From Colwellia sp. 12G3 (GTDB lineage: Bacteria > Pseudomonadota > Gammaproteobacteria > Enterobacterales > Alteromonadaceae): a stretch of 64,000 nt of DNA. The stretch is from assembly GCF_002836775.1 (NCBI RefSeq), contig NZ_PJAQ01000066.1:310001-374000 (forward strand), given 5' to 3'. How positions within the stretch are numbered: position 1 is the stretch's first letter; each line of letters begins with the position of its first letter. This document shows, one piece after another, positions 48,063 through 58,721 of the stretch. Below the pieces are notes generated by a model. It was not told the DNA's origin and made no database searches. It saw nothing but the letters and a program-made list of their open reading frames with translations. The translations under genes were made by a program, and so were the position numbers.

Positions 48063-48569
48063 ATGTTTCAACTATTATTTGTGCTTTTTATCATTATCCC
48101 TATCATCGAAATAACGGTGATTATGCAAGTCGGTGCCTTACTGGGCGTTTGGCCAACAATCGCTATTGTTATTTTAAGTGCATGGTTAGGTGCTAAATAT
48201 GTACGCCAGCAAGGCTTGGCTACTTTACAGTCGGTGCAAACTAAAATGGCACAGGGCGAAATGCCATCAGGTGAAATAGTCACGGGTTTAATGTTATTAA
48301 TCGCGGGTGTTTTATTAGTAACACCTGGTTTTGTTACCGATATATTTGGTTTATTGTTACTGGTACCAAGTGTTCGTGCAGCAATTGGTAATCAAGTACA
48401 AAAGCATATCAAGGTAAATCAATTTGGCGCAGGCGCCTCTTTTAATCATGGTGCAGCTGGCAATGTATATCAGCATGAAAATACAGCCGAACCTTTTACT
48501 TCGTCAAAGGAACCTATTTCACATCACCAAGGCGATACCTTAGAAGGTGAGTTCAAGCGTAAAGACTAA
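48063..48569 (+). CDS. fxsA: FxsA family inner-membrane protein
   Basis: 168-residue membrane protein of the FxsA family, named for suppressing phage T7 exclusion by the F plasmid in E. coli. Four hydrophobic segments in residues 1-105 (LFVLFIIIPIIEITVIMQVGA, TIAIVILSAWLGA, GLMLLIAGVLLVTPGFVTDIFGLLLL) with the conserved GxxxTPGFxTD element. The cytoplasmic C-terminal tail is His/Gly/Glu-rich. Upstream of groES-groEL, a common gammaproteobacterial order, but separated from it by a terminator. Confidence 0.93.
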   Translation: MFQLLFVLFIIIPIIEITVIMQVGALLGVWPTIAIVILSAWLGAKYVRQQGLATLQSVQTKMAQGEMPSGEIVTGLMLLIAGVLLVTPGFVTDIFGLLLLVPSVRAAIGNQVQKHIKVNQFGAGASFNHGAAGNVYQHENTAEPFTSSKEPISHHQGDTLEGEFKRKD

Positions 48570-48590
48570 TTTTAATGTACAAAAAAATCA

Positions 48591-48616
48591 AAGCTGACCT
48601 TGTGTCGGCTTTTTTT
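48591..48616 (+). terminator. Intrinsic terminator of fxsA
   Basis: AAGCTGAC, loop CTTGT, GTCGGCTT (one G-T pair) followed by five T. Begins 22 bp after the fxsA stop, so groES needs its own promoter. Confidence 0.8.
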
Positions 48617-48701
48617 ATCCCCATTTCTATTAACAAGAATCTCTAGTCCAAAGTAAGACTGGAAAATTAACCACATAATTGAAAATCTCAGGAGAGAATT
48701 A

Positions 48702-48992
48702 ATGAGCATTCGTCCACTACATGATCGTGTAATTGTTAAACGTAAAGACGTAGAGTCAAAATCAGAAGGCGGTATCGTCTTAATGGGTAGTGCGGCAGAA
48801 AAATCTACTCGTGCTGAAGTTATTGCAGTAGGTAATGGCCGCATTTTAGAAAATGGCGAAGTACGTGCTCTAGATGTAAAAGTTGGCGACCAAGTTATTT
48901 TCAGTGAAGGTTACGGCGTTAAAACTGAAAAAATTGATGGCGAAGAAGTACTTATATTAAGTGAATCAGACATTTTAGCAATCGTCGAATAA
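48702..48992 (+). CDS. groS: Co-chaperonin GroES
   Basis: 96 residues; the lid of the GroEL chamber. [40 protein letters not shown] includes the mobile loop that docks on GroEL, and [28 protein letters not shown] ends the fold. A strong ribosome site AGGAGAG precedes the ATG. No clear sigma-32 heat-shock promoter or CIRCE element could be picked out upstream by eye. Confidence 0.98.
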   Translation: MSIRPLHDRVIVKRKDVESKSEGGIVLMGSAAEKSTRAEVIAVGNGRILENGEVRALDVKVGDQVIFSEGYGVKTEKIDGEEVLILSESDILAIVE

Positions 48993-49078
48993 TTAAGAGC
49001 TTAATTTGTCGCTACTTCATCACAACCGCGACATCAAAAGTGCTCACTTACTAGCGTAAGTTACGCGCTTTTTCTTTG

Positions 49079-49100
49079 CTTTGAGCGAATTCGCTTAAAG
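49079..49100. repeat. Palindrome in the groS-groL spacer
   Basis: A 22-bp palindrome centred on GCGAATTCGC (one mismatched pair) lies in the 192-bp groS-groL spacer, preceded by an ACTTAC/GTAAGT hairpin (49046-49061). The spacer is longer than the usual 40-60 bp. It may be an mRNA processing or stability element. Confidence 0.6.
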
Positions 49101-49157
49101 TAAAGGCTCAATATTATTAGTGTATATAGACTAAGCACTATTTCAATAATAGTGTAA

Positions 49158-50828
<1,671 letters not shown>

Positions 50829-50857
50829 TAGTTTTTAGCCTAAATCGCTTTTCTTGT

Positions 50858-50889
50858 AAGCCATAACATGTTGATGTTATGGCTTTTTT
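50858..50889 (+). terminator. Intrinsic terminator of groS-groL
   Basis: AAGCCATAACAT, loop GTTG, ATGTTATGGCTT followed by TTTT. Strong stem and T-run, 29 bp after the groL stop. Confidence 0.88.
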
Positions 50890-50923
50890 TATTTCTATTT
50901 TTCATCAAACGTTATAACTTTAA

Positions 50924-51005
50924 GGGTATAAAGTGGGGTATCAATAATACCTCCCATATACTTATCTCTATAAAAACAAGGTGATAATTCATCTATGGGC
51001 GGCAT
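50924..51005 (+). repeat. Left 82-bp direct repeat flanking the toxin-antitoxin pair
   Basis: Aligned without gaps to 51805-51886, about 62 of 82 bases agree by eye, including the first 20 (GGGTATAAAGTGGGGTATCA) and the last 9 (GGGCGGCAT). GGGCGGCAT also occurs at 50813 in groL. This and the right copy bracket parD-parE, suggesting the ends of an inserted cassette or a duplication. Confidence 0.75.
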
Positions 51006-51097
51006 ATTATGGGTTTAAGCTGTGTGATCGTGTCAATTAAATGAAGGCAGAAAGTAATCTACTGACTTTTACTTTCATTACTCTCTTTTAGTTAAAC

Positions 51098-51126
51098 TTG
51101 AATTACGCGCATATAGTGCGCATAAT
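51098..51126 (+). promoter_or_regulatory. Promoter and operator of the toxin-antitoxin pair
   Basis: TTGAAT (51098-51103), 17 bp, CATAAT (51121-51126). The spacer and -10 overlap a perfect dyad GCGCA-TATAG-TGCGC (51107-51121), well placed for autorepression by the antitoxin. Confidence 0.65.
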
Positions 51127-51155
51127 GTGATTATTGGATGGTTGGAGAGTTAATT

Positions 51156-51443
51156 ATGAATATTAGTTTAGGTAAAGAATTCGAAAGAAGAATCACAGAG
51201 AAAGTCTCTGATGGCTTATATACCTCAGCGAGTGAAGTGATCCGTGATGGGTTGAGATTGTTGTTTGAAAAAGATGCGGCTAGAAATCAACAGCTTGAAA
51301 TATTACGCGAAGAAGTCGCTAAAGGTTTTGAACAGTTAGTTGCGGGCGAATCGTCAAATCACAATGTCATGGATATATTTGAACAAGCCTCTCTTTCAGT
51401 AAATAAACAGCCTGAAAGTAAGAGCGACAATGCCAATCTATAG
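51156..51443 (+). CDS. ParD-like antitoxin (ribbon-helix-helix)
   Basis: 95 residues beginning MNISLGKEFERRITEKVSDG and continuing LYTSASEVIRDGLRLLFE, the ribbon-helix-helix DNA-binding fold of ParD/CopG antitoxins; the C-terminal part (about 45-95), Glu/Gln/Asn-rich, would wrap the toxin. The frame also opens at an ATG at 51138, but GGAGAG lies between the two, which fixes 51156. The stop overlaps the toxin gene by 14 bp. The promoter dyad just upstream fits autoregulation. Confidence 0.88.
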   Translation: MNISLGKEFERRITEKVSDGLYTSASEVIRDGLRLLFEKDAARNQQLEILREEVAKGFEQLVAGESSNHNVMDIFEQASLSVNKQPESKSDNANL

Positions 51444-51720
51444 ACTTTCTTCTTTAGCAGAAGAAGATTTATATAAAATAATCTCTACGACAATTAGTTC
51501 ATGGGGTAATAAGCAAGCAAAAGTGTACGCACAGAATATAGATGCCGCATTAATAAAACTTGCTCAATATCCTGATTTTGGTAGGGAAAGAAATGAAATT
51601 TATAAAGACGCTAAAAGCTTTCCTGTAGAAAAACATATAGTGTTCTATCAAGTCAGTGATAACGGTATTGATGTTGCTCGTATTCTTCATCAACGTATGG
51701 ACCCCTCAAAACATTTTTAA
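51430..51720 (+). CDS. ParE/RelE-family toxin
   Basis: 96 residues: MPIYRLSSLAEEDLYKIISTTISSWGNKQAKVYAQNI is the ParE helical hairpin, followed by LAQYPDFGRERNEIY and a beta sheet ending in VARILHQRMDP. ParE proteins poison DNA gyrase; RelE relatives cut mRNA, and sequence leans to ParE. Overlaps the antitoxin by 14 bp, translationally coupled. Both genes lie between imperfect direct repeats behind groL. Confidence 0.88.
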   Translation: MPIYRLSSLAEEDLYKIISTTISSWGNKQAKVYAQNIDAALIKLAQYPDFGRERNEIYKDAKSFPVEKHIVFYQVSDNGIDVARILHQRMDPSKHF

Positions 51721-52337
51721 TTGTCTTTTGGTGAAATTATTCTTATCGCCAAATCCATGTAATTCATTGATTTTAATGTTATTTTTATACGTATAAGATG
51801 TTGGGGGTATAAAGTGGGGTATCACTACTAATGCCCATATAACTAATCCAATAAAAACAATTAGATAAATATTAAGTGGGCGGCATGATGTAATTGTACT
51901 TGTCTAAACTGTTAACTTCTTCGTTGCGTTATCGTTCGTTTAAGAAACACTAAACGTCACAATAAAGCGCCTTGTATTAAACAGTTTATCCTGTGCATAA
52001 ATAGTCAAAACCATTTATAGCTCAAAATTGAAAAGCCTGAATAGCAATATTCAGGCTTTTTTACTTATTATTTTGAATAATAACTTTAATCTGATCTCAT
52101 AGTTCTATGGCAAAGGGGGCACTTAGCGAGTTAGAGAATATGACTTGTATTATTTGACTAATATTAATCGCCATCACATCATTACTGGTGCTACTTTTCA
52201 TATTAGCTCGCCTACCAAAGTCTATTAATACCTTTTTTTACTTGCATTTATACTGTTACACTCAATTTACCTAAAGGTGAAAAATTCAGCACGCGATATA
52301 AATACCTTTTGCCATATACCCATTAATAAAAATTAAA
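51721..52337. other. 617-bp gap between the toxin gene and the SulP transporter
   Basis: Holds the right direct repeat, then a strong intrinsic terminator with no gene directly before it (AAAAGCCTGAATA, loop GCAA, TATTCAGGCTTTT, 52031-52060), followed by about 275 bp of AT-rich leader for the transporter. The orphan terminator may have ended the groEL transcript before the cassette arrived. Confidence 0.55.
51805..51894 (+). repeat. Right 82-bp direct repeat, continuing into a copy of the groL tail
   Basis: Mirror of the left repeat (51805-51886). Bases 51878-51894, GGGCGGCATGATGTAAT, are identical to the last codons and stop of groL (50813-50829). After this the sequences diverge, with weak resemblance for another ~20 bases. 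Confidence 0.75.
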
Positions 52338-54035
52338 GTGTTCTCTTATATACACTTAAAGGTAGTCATTATTTTAATAAACAAAATATCTCTTAAGCAT
52401 CTTAGAGGTGATGTCTTTGGCGGCTTAACCGCTGCTGTTATAGCCTTACCATTAGCTTTAGCATTTGGCGTGTCATCGGGTGCAGGTGCAATAGCCGGAG
52501 TTTATGGCGCCATTTTTGTTGGTTTTTTCGCTGCTTTATTTGGTGGTACAGCTACACAAATATCAGGTCCAACAGGGCCGATGAGTGTGGTAATGGCATT
52601 AGTATTAACGCAACTAATCGCGAGTAATCCTGATACTGGCTTGGTATTAGCCTTTACCTGTGTAATTTTAGCGGGCTTATTTCAAATATTGTTTGGTTTA
52701 CTTAAACTAGGCAAGTATTTTGTTATGGTTCCCTATCCTGTTATTTCTGGCTTTATGACAGGTATTGGCATTATTATTATTTTGCTTCAAATATCGCCAC
52801 TCTTAGGTAGCACAGGGGATAGCAATGCATTAGCTGCGTTATCAAATATTCCAAGCGCTATTAACCAGCAAAATACTTATGCGACTTTACTTGGTGTAAC
52901 TACACTTTTACTGATGATCTATTGGCCTGAAAAGTGGACTAAAATAATACCCGCACCACTATTTGCATTAATTACCTTAACAGTCTTTAGTTCAACCTTT
53001 ATTAGTCAACAAGGCATTTCTGTCATCGGTGAAATTCCGACAGGTTTTCCAAGTTTAATAATACCTAGCCTATCTTTAGATACACTCTATGATGTTAGCT
53101 ATTTCGCCTTTTTATTAGCCGTATTAGGTGCTATCGACTCATTACTCACCTCAATGGTTGCTGATACACTGACAGAGACTCACCACAATAGTGATAAAGA
53201 GCTTATCGGCCAAGGAATTGCCAATAGCATTGCGGGATTTTTTGGTGCATTACCGGGCGCTGGAGCAACAATGCGCACTGTAATTAACATTCGTGCCGGT
53301 GGTAAAACACCCCTCTCTGGCATAATACATTCCATTACCTTACTCATTGTCATTTTATGGGCAGGAGATTATGCGCAGTATATTCCTCACACTGTTCTCG
53401 CGGGAATGTTAATTAAAGTGGGTCTTGATATTATTGATTGGCGCTTTATTTTTCAGATAAAAAAAGTTGGATTGTTTTCTGCTTCTTTAATGTTATTAGT
53501 ATTACTACTCACCGTTTTTGTTGATTTAATTACCGCAGTGTTAGTTGGCATGTTTATCGCTAATTTAGTGACTTTAGATCGTTTAACGCATATTCAACTT
53601 GATCACATTACGTTTAAGCAAGGACCTGAATTACTTCGCGAACTAAACAGTGAAATATCATCAAGCAAGATGAATATGGAGCTAACTGATGATATTCAGA
53701 AAAAGCTGAGTAAATCCCTAGAACACACGCTTTTATTAGCAATTGACGGCCCGGTTAGTTTTGCTGTTTCTAGAGAGTTATCGCGGCGCTTTACTGAAAA
53801 CTTATCGTTTACCACGTTAGTAATAGATTTATCGAACGCTAAACTAATAGGAACAACAACTGCTATTATGATCACAGACCTTATCGAACGTACTAAGACA
53901 AAAAATAAAAAAGTGTTGGTTATCACGGGTAATGAGAAAATTAATCAATCATTGCAGAAGCTATCATTAGCAACTTTATTAGATAAAAAAGATCAATTCA
54001 ATAATAGAGAGCAAGCACTTCAAGCGCTTATTTAA
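52338..54035 (+). CDS. SulP-family anion transporter with STAS domain (BicA-like)
   Basis: 565 residues from a GTG at 52338. About 10-14 membrane helices (about 25-410) include the SulP signature GGLTAAVIALPLALAFGVSSGAGAIAG and QISGPTGPMSVVMA; a cytoplasmic STAS domain (about 435-555, LAIDGPVSFAVSRELSRRF) follows. The N-terminus resembles BicA bicarbonate transporters, but sulphate cannot be excluded. The start is unsettled: GTG has no ribosome site, while AAAGG at 52358-52362 sits 5 or 8 bases before ATT codons at 52368 and 52371, which would give BicA-like starts (ILINKISLKHLRGD). Confidence 0.9.
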   Translation: MFSYIHLKVVIILINKISLKHLRGDVFGGLTAAVIALPLALAFGVSSGAGAIAGVYGAIFVGFFAALFGGTATQISGPTGPMSVVMALVLTQLIASNPDTGLVLAFTCVILAGLFQILFGLLKLGKYFVMVPYPVISGFMTGIGIIIILLQISPLLGSTGDSNALAALSNIPSAINQQNTYATLLGVTTLLLMIYWPEKWTKIIPAPLFALITLTVFSSTFISQQGISVIGEIPTGFPSLIIPSLSLDTLYDVSYFAFLLAVLGAIDSLLTSMVADTLTETHHNSDKELIGQGIANSIAGFFGALPGAGATMRTVINIRAGGKTPLSGIIHSITLLIVILWAGDYAQYIPHTVLAGMLIKVGLDIIDWRFIFQIKKVGLFSASLMLLVLLLTVFVDLITAVLVGMFIANLVTLDRLTHIQLDHITFKQGPELLRELNSEISSSKMNMELTDDIQKKLSKSLEHTLLLAIDGPVSFAVSRELSRRFTENLSFTTLVIDLSNAKLIGTTTAIMITDLIERTKTKNKKVLVITGNEKINQSLQKLSLATLLDKKDQFNNREQALQALI

Positions 54036-54563
54036 AAAGATAGAAAACGAAGCTAATTACAGTCCATTAGTAGGGATAAATTTGGTCCATAAATAACGAC
54101 CATTTTTGGGCAGTAGTAATCTGTAGTTATATCTCAGAATGGGGAAAAAACCGAGCTAACTTATTGCCAACAGACTAAATAAGATCGGCTTAAGTTATTG
54201 ACTTAGTTAACCAAATTAACTGAGGGCATTTCGTTTCTATTTTGCTCTCAATAGCGTGTCCAGCGAAGCTATATTCACAAACTTTCCCTCTTGCTCACCA
54301 TGAATTAAGAACTCTCTTCTCTAAGTGTAAACTGGATGTGATATTAACGGATAAAGTTATCAATATGGTTAACGGCCGAAGCTTAGTTAAAAGCTCATAC
54401 TAAACAGTACAAACCTTGTTAATCGCCATTGTTAGCAATGTATTCTGATGTGTTGATGAGTCAGCCTACAGAAATGTATAAATTATTGGCACTAAAGTAC
54501 CATGTTGCACACTACGGCTATGCGCCATTATAAGGGCATCTCACAGCAAAATAGCCAACCACT
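54036..54563. other. 528-bp gap without a recognised gene
   Basis: Contains a CTTAGTTAA/TTAACTGAG stem-loop (54202-54224), probably the 3' structure of the SulP gene. A stretch near 54340-54400 reads DVILTDKVINMVNGRSLVKSS in one frame, vaguely HPr-like, but stops soon after; no gene can be supported. The rest looks like old, unselected sequence. Confidence 0.5.
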
Positions 54564-55487
54564 ATGTTTTCCCTTGTTAAAAACCTCACTTGGATTTCCT
54601 TACTTTTTATCAGTATTAGCGTCAAAGCTAATTTCCAGCCGCTTGCTCATTTTGGAGACAATCCAGGAGAGTTGTCGGCGAGTTATCTTAAAGCCTCAAA
54701 GCAAGCCAAGTCACTGGTGGTGCTATTACATGGCTGCGTACAAAATGGTGAAACATTAGCTCGCCAAAGTGGCTTTGTCGCGTTGGCTCAGCAGCATGAT
54801 TTTATCTTGCTGATACCACAACAAAATAACAAAAATAATGTCAAATCCTGTTTCAACTGGTTTTCAGAGCAAGATATCAGTAAAGATAAAGGCGAAGTGC
54901 TGTCGATTAAAAATATGATAACTACCTTACAAAAACAGGTTGATGCCGAACAAGTTTACATAGCGGGCCTATCTGCGGGTGGCGCCATGACAAGTGCTTT
55001 ATTAACTCATTACCCTAATGTTTTTTCTGCTGGTGCTGTTGTTGCTGGTTTACCTTATCCGTGTGCTAATGATCTTGCTAAAGCTATTTCTTGTATGAGA
55101 AATGGTCCCTCGCAATCTATTGCGGAGTTAGTGACTTTGGCTAAACGTAAAAATGAAAAGGTGTTGCAATGGCCAAGGTTAATCGTTATTACGGGCACTA
55201 ATGACAACGTGGTTAATCCTAAAAACTCCCATCAACTTGCTTGGCAATGGTCAACACTGTCGGAAAAACCCCTCGAACCAAACAAAATATTATATGAAAA
55301 TTATCAACGAACTCTTTGGCAGAATACTGATAAAGAGACTCTAGTCGAGCTACTTGAAATAAATGAAATAGGTCATGGCCTAACAGTTAATTCCTCTTTA
55401 AAAAATCGAGAGGCAAGTGCCAGCTTTATCTATGAATCTTCACTTGATAGTGCATCTGATATTGTCAGGTTTTGGGGTTTTAAGTAA
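54564..55487 (+). CDS. Exported esterase of the PHB-depolymerase (LpqC) family
   Basis: 307 residues with a signal peptide (LVKNLTWISLLFISISVKA-NF). An alpha/beta hydrolase with LLHGCVQNGETLARQSGF (oxyanion region), nucleophile Ser137 in AGLSAGGAMTS, the acid in GTNDNVVNP and catalytic His in EIGHGLTV. Family members cleave poly(3-hydroxybutyrate) or feruloyl and acetyl esters; the substrate is open. The TonB receptor gene follows on the same strand 148 bp downstream, so shared uptake of a polymer product is possible. Confidence 0.85.
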   Translation: MFSLVKNLTWISLLFISISVKANFQPLAHFGDNPGELSASYLKASKQAKSLVVLLHGCVQNGETLARQSGFVALAQQHDFILLIPQQNNKNNVKSCFNWFSEQDISKDKGEVLSIKNMITTLQKQVDAEQVYIAGLSAGGAMTSALLTHYPNVFSAGAVVAGLPYPCANDLAKAISCMRNGPSQSIAELVTLAKRKNEKVLQWPRLIVITGTNDNVVNPKNSHQLAWQWSTLSEKPLEPNKILYENYQRTLWQNTDKETLVELLEINEIGHGLTVNSSLKNREASASFIYESSLDSASDIVRFWGFK

Positions 55488-55635
55488 TAAAAGCGCTAAT
55501 TTTCAATGGTTAAGCTCTATGGTACTATAGTACAAATTAAATTTGTCTCATTTTGTTATAGAGTTGAAACATCAGTAAAAAACATCACAATAATTTTAAA
55601 TAACTGATTCAATATAATTATAATAAGGTACTAAT

Positions 55636-57921
55636 ATGAAACACTATAACAAGAAATTAAGTTATCTTGCATTGGCCATTGCCAGTGCGCTAACGTCAAA
55701 CATTGCTCTTGCTGCAGAAGAAAATGATGCTGAGAAAGCTAAAGCTCATTCTGGCTTAGAACGCATAGAAGTTACCGCTCGTAAAACCTCAGAGAGTCTG
55801 CAAAATGTCCCCGTAGCCGTGACCTCAATTGGCGCTGAACAGTTAGAGCAAAATGGTATTAGTGTGATGACAGAAGTTCAGCAGTTTTCACCTAACACAA
55901 CGTTGCAAAGTAGCCGTGGTACTAACTCAACACTTACCGCGTTTATTCGTGGGGTAGGTCAAGATGATCCATTGTGGGGCTATGAACCGGGTGTTGGTAT
56001 TTATGTTGATGATGTGTATATAGCGCGCCCACAAGGTGCGGTTCTTGATATTTTAGATGTTGAACGTATTGAAGTATTACGTGGTCCACAAGGTAGTTTG
56101 TACGGTAAAAATACTATAGGTGGCGCTATTAAGTACGTTACCAAAAAAATGGCTGGTGACATGGAGTTTGATCTAGAGGCTACCTTTGGTAATTACGCCC
56201 GTCAAGATTATAAAGTGGCTGGTAAAGTGCCAGTAATTGAAGACAAACTCTATTTTGGTTTTGCTCTAGCGAGCTTATCTCGCGATGGTTATGGCGAGTT
56301 TTTACAATCTGATTTACCAGGGCAAGACTTAGAGAACTATAATAAAGATGTTTTTGCTGGTCGTGCAACCATTGAGTTCACGCCTACAGATGATTGGTTC
56401 TTCCGTTTTAATTACGATAATACTGTGGATGATTCAAATGCAAAAGGTGGTTATCGTTTATTACCTAGTGTGGTAACTGATGCGCCTGTACCAGACAGTG
56501 TTTATGACTCTTATACCAGTATGCCTACTTGGAATAGCGTTGAGTCAGAAGGGATGAGTTTAACGGCTGAGTATTTCATTAATGATTTTTGGTCTGTTAA
56601 ATCAGTAACGGCAAGTAGAAGTAACTACTCCAAAACTAACATTGATTTTGATAATACTCCAGAGCGTATTTTTGATGTACCTGCCATTTATGATGATGAG
56701 CAGTTTTCTCAAGAATTCCAGTTAAATTATGATGGTGAGAATCTAACACTTGTTTCAGGTTTATATTATTTTGATGGTGAATCTTGTGGTCATTTTGATG
56801 CTATTTTAGAGCACTTAGGTCAGTCATTGACTTTACCGGGCTTAACCCGTGAAGTGACAGGTTGTAACGATAGCGAGAGTTATGCTGCTTATGCACAAGG
56901 CTCTTATAATGTTACTGAACAACTATCATTTACTTTAGGTGCACGTTATACCCAAGAAGAAAAAACAGCAGTAGTAAATAACGGTGTTGTCTATGAAACG
57001 GTTTACCCTGAAAGTGGTTGGGTACCGGGCTATGAACGTGGTGATGTTGAATTCCCTGAAGTCTTAAATGATAAAGCAGATTGGTCTAGATTTTCGCCTC
57101 GTGCGGGTGTTGAATATCAATATTCAGATGACATGATGTTTTTTGCTAGTTATTCACAAGGTTTCAAATCAGGTACCTTTAACCCAAGAGCAAGCGGTCC
57201 TGAGCCAGCAGTTGATCCTGAAATTGTGGACTCTTATGAAGTAGGTGTAAAAAGTGAATGGAATAATAATTTACGTATAAATGCCACTGTGTTCTACCTT
57301 GACCATCAAGACAGACAATTTGTTACCGTACTACCTGTAGAAGGTGGTGATGGTAGTGAGTTGAGTCAACGTTTAGGTAATATCGGTCAGTCAACTGCTT
57401 CAGGTATGGAGTTAGAAGTGAATTATGCGGCAACAGATAATTTAAACTTTTTTGGAACATTAGGCCTAATCGATTCATCATTTGAAGAAGTTAATTCCTA
57501 TGATAGTGATGGAACCCCTATTGATATTACTGATACCTTTACCATTACTAACACCCCTGAAACGACGGCAAATATAGGTTTTACTTATAATATTGAAAGT
57601 AACATTGGTAGTTTTGTGATTAATGGTAACTACTATTACCGTAGTGAGTATGACCTAAACGTAACGAGTAATTTATTAACACAAGACGGTTATGGTTTAC
57701 TGAACGTTGGTGTGAATTGGTATAGCAATGATGGTGATTGGACTGCCGCGCTACATATGAAAAACATTACTGATGAGGAGTATTTAGTAGGTAATTACTC
57801 TTTCTTAGGAGAACAAAATCCAGATGGCAGCTATCAACCAGGTTTAGGTGGTGATACGACTTTAATTGGTTATTATGGAGACCCTGCAACAGTTTCTTTA
57901 ACTATCGGTTACCAGTTCTAA
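55636..57921 (+). CDS. TonB-dependent outer-membrane receptor
   Basis: 761 residues: signal peptide (LSYLALAIASALTSNIALA), TonB-box-like ERIEVTARK, plug domain (about 50-160, ...VTSIGAEQLEQNGI; RIEVLRGPQGSLYGKNTIGGAI), and a 22-strand barrel ending VSLTIGYQF with the terminal Phe. Clear member of the large iron-siderophore/other-substrate receptor family; the substrate is not evident. Terminator follows; the CrbR-like regulator is next on the same strand. Confidence 0.95.
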   Translation: MKHYNKKLSYLALAIASALTSNIALAAEENDAEKAKAHSGLERIEVTARKTSESLQNVPVAVTSIGAEQLEQNGISVMTEVQQFSPNTTLQSSRGTNSTLTAFIRGVGQDDPLWGYEPGVGIYVDDVYIARPQGAVLDILDVERIEVLRGPQGSLYGKNTIGGAIKYVTKKMAGDMEFDLEATFGNYARQDYKVAGKVPVIEDKLYFGFALASLSRDGYGEFLQSDLPGQDLENYNKDVFAGRATIEFTPTDDWFFRFNYDNTVDDSNAKGGYRLLPSVVTDAPVPDSVYDSYTSMPTWNSVESEGMSLTAEYFINDFWSVKSVTASRSNYSKTNIDFDNTPERIFDVPAIYDDEQFSQEFQLNYDGENLTLVSGLYYFDGESCGHFDAILEHLGQSLTLPGLTREVTGCNDSESYAAYAQGSYNVTEQLSFTLGARYTQEEKTAVVNNGVVYETVYPESGWVPGYERGDVEFPEVLNDKADWSRFSPRAGVEYQYSDDMMFFASYSQGFKSGTFNPRASGPEPAVDPEIVDSYEVGVKSEWNNNLRINATVFYLDHQDRQFVTVLPVEGGDGSELSQRLGNIGQSTASGMELEVNYAATDNLNFFGTLGLIDSSFEEVNSYDSDGTPIDITDTFTITNTPETTANIGFTYNIESNIGSFVINGNYYYRSEYDLNVTSNLLTQDGYGLLNVGVNWYSNDGDWTAALHMKNITDEEYLVGNYSFLGEQNPDGSYQPGLGGDTTLIGYYGDPATVSLTIGYQF

Positions 57922-57954
57922 AGGTTACTTAGGTTAAATTAGTAAGTATGCGTT

Positions 57955-57987
57955 AAAAAAGAGCTGGCACTTGTCAGCTCTTTTTTT
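57955..57987 (+). terminator. Intrinsic terminator after the TonB receptor gene
   Basis: AAAAAAGAGCTGGC, loop ACTT, GTCAGCTC followed by seven T. Separates the receptor from the response regulator. Confidence 0.88.
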
Positions 57988-58020
57988 CATACTAGCTTTA
58001 GTATTTTATAGGAGTGTTAT

Positions 58021-58692
58021 ATGTCACAAGCAAAAGTAATCATTGCCGATGATCATCCGCTATTTCGCACGGCATTAAAACACGCCATCGTTGAATGTAT
58101 TGATAACGCAGGCACGTTAGAAGCTAACAATTTTAGTGAATTATTAGCGGCTATTGAAGTAACACCTAGCTTAGAGATAGTCTTCTTGGATTTACACATG
58201 CCAGGCAACAATGGCTTTACTGGTTTAACGCAGTTGCAAAACCATTACCCTGACCTCGTTGTTATCATGGTTTCTTCTGATGATAATGATCAAACCATGC
58301 AAAAAGCCATTAACTTTGGTGCTGCAGCTTTTATTCCTAAATCTGCCGACTTAACCACGATAGCTTCCGCGATTGATGCAGTGTTAGCGGGTGATATTTG
58401 GCTACCTGAGTTGATTGAAAAAAATGAAAATCAGCAAACAGCCATTGCTAATGAGCGTTTAGCTAAACAGCTAGCTCAATTAACCCCCCAGCAATATGTG
58501 GTACTTACCCAAGTGGCTGATGGACAGCTTAATAAACAAATAGCCTACGATTTAAATATTAAAGAAACGACCGTGAAAAAACACGTTTCGGCGATTTTAG
58601 AGAAGCTCGAAGTGAACAACCGCACGTTAGCGGGTTTGGCTTATCAACAGTTGATGTTGGCACCAACAGAAAATGTCAGCATTAATAGCTAA
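58021..58692 (+). CDS. LuxR/NarL-type response regulator, CrbR-like
   Basis: 223 residues: receiver domain (1-120) with Asp10-Asp11, phosphoacceptor Asp57 in FLDLHMPG and Lys107 in PKSA; LuxR helix-turn-helix at about 150-215 (LTPQQYVVLTQVADGQLNKQIAYDLNIKETTVKKHVSAIL). Paired by position with the SSS-type hybrid kinase 29 bp away (convergent). Such pairs are CrbS/CrbR in Vibrio and MxtR/ErdR in Pseudomonas, which switch on acetyl-CoA synthetase for acetate use. A relic of a similar gene start lies at 28285. Confidence 0.88.
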   Translation: MSQAKVIIADDHPLFRTALKHAIVECIDNAGTLEANNFSELLAAIEVTPSLEIVFLDLHMPGNNGFTGLTQLQNHYPDLVVIMVSSDDNDQTMQKAINFGAAAFIPKSADLTTIASAIDAVLAGDIWLPELIEKNENQQTAIANERLAKQLAQLTPQQYVVLTQVADGQLNKQIAYDLNIKETTVKKHVSAILEKLEVNNRTLAGLAYQQLMLAPTENVSINS

Positions 58693-58721
58693 CTTCGTTG
58701 GTTTTAGTTTAGTGCAGCGAA

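Noticed and set aside
50924..51894. Direct repeats as integron attC sites
   Set aside because: No GTTRRRY core, no integrase gene; only the repeat-bounded toxin-antitoxin pair fits.
54340..54400. HPr-like reading VNGRSLVKS in the gap before the esterase
   Set aside because: Too short, soon stopped, and lacks the phosphohistidine region.
54502..54759. 85-codon frame overlapping the esterase start
   Set aside because: Out-of-frame shadow of the esterase, which has the signal peptide and catalytic motifs.
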